Assembly: GCF_041260155.1 (NCBI RefSeq)
Contig: NC_091931.1
Span: 30,035,041-30,099,040 of the forward strand
Length of the DNA: 64,000 bases
Origin: Ptychodera flava
Lineage: Eukaryota; Hemichordata; Enteropneusta; Ptychoderidae
Direction: 5' to 3'
Below are positions 60,000 through 64,000 of this stretch, piece after piece (the stretch's first letter is position 1; every line of letters begins with the position of its first letter). The notes under the pieces are model-generated. The model was not told where the DNA came from and made no database searches. It saw nothing but the letters and a program-made list of their open reading frames with translations. The position numbers and the translations under genes were made by a program.

Positions 60000-62396
60000 T
60001 TGCCGTAAAGGGGCGTGTGGTTTAGGACGATGCATCACATTGAGAATGAAGTCATTTGCATGGCATTAGCAATAGATTCTAGAATATGTGTATTGACTCT
60101 GTGCCAAAACCTGAAATTTCGTCGAAAATCACGACCGAATATCCGAGTCAGGTATAAAATACTACCCACCCTCTGTCCTCCTTCATAGCAGGTGTACCTC
60201 GCGTCGCATCTCGGAAAACGAAAATCCGGCAATTATTCCCACCTATCCATCGGACAGGCAACTGAATATTTCACTTGCCGGGGCAGGCGGTAACGTTATG
60301 CTGCAGTCAATGTCAACCCCCACCTTCACCTCGGGGCACTGTGGGGGATTTGGAGATTAGTCCTATGAAATTTGTCAAATGCCCCACCCCCTGGGGCAAG
60401 ACTCTGGAAAATCCCTACCTAAAACAAGTAGGCCTAAATCCTCCACATTTCCCCTAACCCAATGGGTGGGGCATTAATAAATTCTGCCTTATCCGTGGAA
60501 ATGACAAGGGAGATCAATATGAGGCAATTGCCCACCCCCTCGGGCATGGTTTCATGGCAAACACGGTTTAATTCCACACATTTGTCACGTATCACCCTAG
60601 GTGGGGTCCCTCTTGGATTACATTGATCACTGCTGCATTGTTTAATACTCTCCATCACAATTAATTTCTGACCGAGTTTGGAGGTCCATGTTGTTTTCCA
60701 AAAAGGCCGGGGGCCCCAATCAAAATATATATTCAGTCATTTAGTCTTGTTTTATACTATAGTATAAAAAAAACAGTCGGTAACTTTGAATCGATGCAAT
60801 GATTCTCTTCAAGTTTTCACCATTTAAAGTCATTTCGTCACCCTCCATCTTTATACAAGTGTTACCTGTCTTATTAATGCATCGCTATGATTGAGAAGCC
60901 TAGAGGGCCTGCCTTGCTTTAAATTGTAACAGCAGAGGCGGAAATAGAGGGTTCCTGGCAGGTTTTGACTGAGATAAAGCAAGCCACAGGTGGAAGTAAG
61001 AAACCGAGAGCATCTGTTGAAGTTTAATACTTAGGTAGAACACCCCGTCACTGAATGGAAGATTGATATACTTGGACACGGTTTCGATCTTTTCGATCTC
61101 TTCGCTTCTCCCTATGCCTATGTATGCAGAAGATACGAGCAACGAGTGCCTTTGCTTGTGTCATTGACTAAGTCGCAATGCCTACATTGGCGTAAAATCT
61201 GGCATATGTCATGGTAGGACGGTATAAATATGCAGTCTTTCCACGGGAAATTTGCACAACTATGAAAAGAGTTTTCCATAATGAAAGAGAGCGCAATTTA
61301 TTGGCAGTTCAGTAGAGAATTCAGTGAATACATGTATGGTAGGAATCTACCGAGGGGATTCTACTCATCGTATACCAAAGGGATCAAGTGAAAAAATAAA
61401 GCAGCGACAAATGATGTACCCAGGAAAGAAAAAAAAACTGGAAACAATGAAAGCAACAATTGAAATTGTTTTTAAAACCTAACAAACAAATCAAAGTCAT
61501 GTATGGGAGCCATGCACATTATGAAGGCGCACGAACTTTTAACCTTCCGAGACACAGCACACTTAGAGCTGAAAAAAGAACTGGGTCTCGAGAAAAAACG
61601 CTTTACTGCGCATGCTGATGTTATTATCAACACACAGTATGAATGTATACCGGCAGCGGCATTGAAAGTTGCATGTAATTCAATTTGATGTTTTGCATGT
61701 GTGTACAGGCTGTGGTTTCAAGCTCTAAGTGCTCATGTCAATATATCTTTGGATAAAAAGGAACAAAACTGCCAACAAAGTCATCAAAAATTTACTGAAG
61801 CACGGACGATGTCACCGGGGTCATCAACATTTTTCATTGGGTAGGAAGTTCGCGTATTTTGAGATACTACTAAAAAAATTCCGACTAAACCCGGCCATAG
61901 TAATTGAATGCGCGCGATCCAAAACATGTTTACCGTTGAGGGGGCATTTTGTTGCGGAGTTTTAATCCTCTGAGACCACTGCAAATTTCCATACGACGAC
62001 CAGCAATGCTACCCGGACAACAGGACCGTAACAACACGGAAGTTTCCATATAAGCCTAAGGGGCGGTCGGACAAAGGTCACTTGTTAGGAGAAGGAACTT
62101 AACCCTCAAGTCATGCAATTGTAAAGTGATCACTTCTTTTGTGTCCTCGACCTAATTCGCTTTCTTTTTTTGAACAGCTGGGACTCAAGTTCTACAGCCG
62201 AGTTCAGAAGGTGCCGTCTTAATGCTGCCTATGCCGTCATATTCAAGTTGAGCACAATTCGCAAGTTGCATACCACTGACATCTTTATGAGTGCATCAAT
62301 CAGTGTGTAACAAGAAGGAAGTATATCTTTTGTTGAAAGTCAAGCAATTAAACTGTGAACCCGGATATATCATCACCGTTTTATTTAGAGACGAAG
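60000..62396. other. Intergenic DNA upstream of the last exon
   Basis: Between about 60270 and 60620 there are repeated C-rich blocks (CCCCACCCCCTGGGGC, CCCACCCCCTCGGGC, CCCCAACC-type) that suggest a decayed repeat. The rest shows no exon. The 5' UTR of the 62397 exon probably lies at the right end. Confidence 0.35.
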
Positions 62397-62463
62397 ATGG
62401 ACGTATTGCGCCACATTATCGCATTACTAATTTTGACAATTTTCCCACGGTTATCGTCAACTG
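62397..62463 (+). CDS. First coding exon of a secreted or membrane protein (continues beyond window)
   Basis: ATG starts a classic signal peptide: MDVLRHIIALLILTIFPRLS, followed by ST and a GTGAGT donor in phase 1. It is in the same orientation and about 6.7 kb after receptor C, so a fourth receptor of the cluster is plausible. However, receptors A and C end this exon in phase 0, so it may be another kind of gene. Confidence 0.55.
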
Positions 62464-63158
62464 GTGAGTAGTGGTTCAAGTTGTTCAACGAAGTAGATAG
62501 TGACTATTTCAGTTCGCCGACCGAGACATGTATTTGGTGTTAAAGTCTACAGCATTCAAGTAATGGTTTGTGCAACAAATCCCCTTCACGCTTGGTGGTC
62601 TTGGATTTTGCGGCTTGGATAAAATTATAAGAAAATTATTGCAGGTGAAATTTCTCGAAGTGTTACACTTCGTGCCAATTTGAAAATGGAAATAGATATC
62701 CCTCCGTCTTAAACTTGTGCTTTAAAATGGACCAGTGAAGGGAGAGGCGAACAAGTAGCAATAACTTTCGTTTTGGTCGTATACAACGCCCCAACTCCTG
62801 AGTCCCTTGAGAACGAAGCTTCGCGTTGCGAAATCGATTTTATGATTATTATTTTCACATTTACGCGCAACAAGAGCCGGAACTGACCACCAAAACAAAC
62901 CATGACACACGTTCCCAACTAGATACTTTTCGCAACGGGACAATTTTCACGATCGTTGGTCCGATAGCGGGACGTAGACTTCCACCGAGAAAAGACTGTA
63001 TTGTTTGTGTCAGTGTCTTTCGTTACTGTCCGAAGCTTATACGGACCCTTTCTCCGCTAGAAAGCGATATGATAGCGGTCTCTTTTGTAACACCAAATGA
63101 TAAATGTCCGAAAAGGTTCACCTTTTTTTCTCTCCGAGGCTAACATGAAGATAATAAA

Positions 63159-63367
63159 CACGATTGGAACTAATTTGGGATAATTGGATTTTCATATTTT
63201 TCAAATTTCTCAAAAGTGTTAGGTGCCGTATAGCTGAATGTTCCAATAATACAAATTACTCATAAAAACAAGTGTGTTATGTAAAAAGAAAAGCAGATGG
63301 GATTATATTTGTAGATTAAATCGGCATTACTTCACCATCCAATTATCCCAAATTAGTTCCAATTGTG
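63159..63367 (-). mobile_element. 209-bp MITE, copy 2
   Basis: CACGATTGGAACTAATTTGG at the left and its reverse complement at the right. The interior is the reverse complement of the 22454-22658 copy (shared AGCTATACGGCACCTAA and TTTTTATGAGTAATTTG). Confidence 0.85.
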
Positions 63368-63570
63368 TTATAAGTAAAAGGGTCACAAAAAATAGATAAC
63401 GCATTACGAGACGCAACAGTAAAAGGAAGAGTATTTATATTGCCTTCTATCATAGTAAATCTAAGAATACAGAATCGCCGAGGCGGTCTCAGTGTTACAT
63501 TAAATACTACTCCGAGTGTAAAGTAATTATGTCCGTTTTACTGCAGAGTTGACGTTAAGGACAATCTGAA

Positions 63571-64000
63571 GTTTAGTATGGTAGCAATAGTTTACTCGAA
63601 GGATGAAGGATTACATATTCGGGGCAGAAAATCTTAATGTTGGTATTAATGTTAAAAATTAAGTCATAGATTGATACTATTTTCTAAAATTTAATATTTC
63701 ACTTGAAATAAGAGAACATGTAGGAAAAAAGACTATTTTATTTTGCTTTCTCTATCCTCATCCTAAAATAAAGGGGTTGAAAGACTGACACTCAAAAAAG
63801 GCGATTATTTTCATGATAAGCAAAATTAAAATACTTCTTTTTCAAAATGTAAGAACTTTATTGCCGAACAAAATATAAAATTTGTTATGTAGTATTTAAA
63901 GAACATAATGTGAAAATTTCAAAAATATTTGACACAGCCAGAGTAGAGTTAAATTCTTTGGAAATCTTGGCATTGGGAGAAAAGAGAAGCCAGAAAATCG
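63571..64000 (+). repeat. Duplicated segment, copy 2, reaching the window edge
   Basis: Matches 28641-29050 in order, including AGCAATAGTTTACT, CATGATAAGCAAA, TTGTTATGTAGTAT and TTGACACAGCCAGAG. The part corresponding to the relic receptor exon (about 63940-64000) has lost its AG acceptor and has an in-frame stop. Confidence 0.65.

Noticed and set aside
1-64000. Endogenous retrovirus, LTR element, Polinton or LINE
   Set aside because: No reverse transcriptase, integrase, capsid or polymerase motif, no paired LTRs and no poly(A)-tailed LINE end could be recognised.

Overview
The window is intron-rich, AT-rich animal DNA with GT-AG introns of a few hundred bases to about 3 kb, large non-coding gaps and many small terminal-inverted-repeat (TIR) transposons. 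The receptor proteins resemble the EDAR/TROY/NGFR branch of the TNF receptor superfamily, and several are arrayed in tandem. That fits an invertebrate deuterostome such as a hemichordate, lancelet or echinoderm. The species cannot be fixed from the sequence alone. I found no prokaryotic-type operon, no CRISPR array, no tRNA/rRNA I could support and no recognisable reverse transcriptase or viral gene.

Layout. (1) 1-5475, + strand: the last four exons of an acidic, low-complexity protein I do not recognise. A decayed copy of its last exon lies at 9038-9213. (2) About 10324-16900: a tandem duplication of roughly 3 kb. Its second copy carries a 934-bp TTA-flanked TIR element, a 37-bp hairpin insertion and a locally inverted segment. 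(3) 17968-25805: receptor A, nine coding exons, complete. (4) 27.5-36 kb: repeats, a relic receptor exon (28986-29050), a TTAA-flanked element (31611-32853) and a TTA-flanked element (34022-35058). The last carries, in antisense, what looks like a promoter and the first three exons of a C4 zinc-binding-type gene. (5) 36183-43509: receptor B, eight exons found. No signal-peptide exon was found and the death-domain exon contains a single-base frameshift. (6) 46169-47819: another TTA-flanked TIR element. (7) 48.1-55.7 kb: receptor C, nine coding exons plus a non-coding first exon, complete. (8) 56-64 kb: a 377-bp TTA-flanked element, a 144-bp palindromic element with 13-bp direct repeats, a weak minus-strand two-exon candidate (59409-59832) and a signal-peptide exon (62397-62463) that starts another secreted or membrane protein running off the right edge.

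Receptors A, B and C share one plan: signal peptide, cysteine-rich ligand-binding domains, one transmembrane helix, a serine/acid-rich cytoplasmic linker and a C-terminal death domain. Exon phases match at nearly every junction, and the central cysteine-rich exon is exactly 176 bases in all three. They are tandem paralogues that would be expected to signal through death-domain adaptors. A and B share cytoplasmic motifs that C lacks. Five elements have 3-bp TTA target duplications, or one such flank, and TIRs beginning GG; this is typical of PIF/Harbinger-type transposition.
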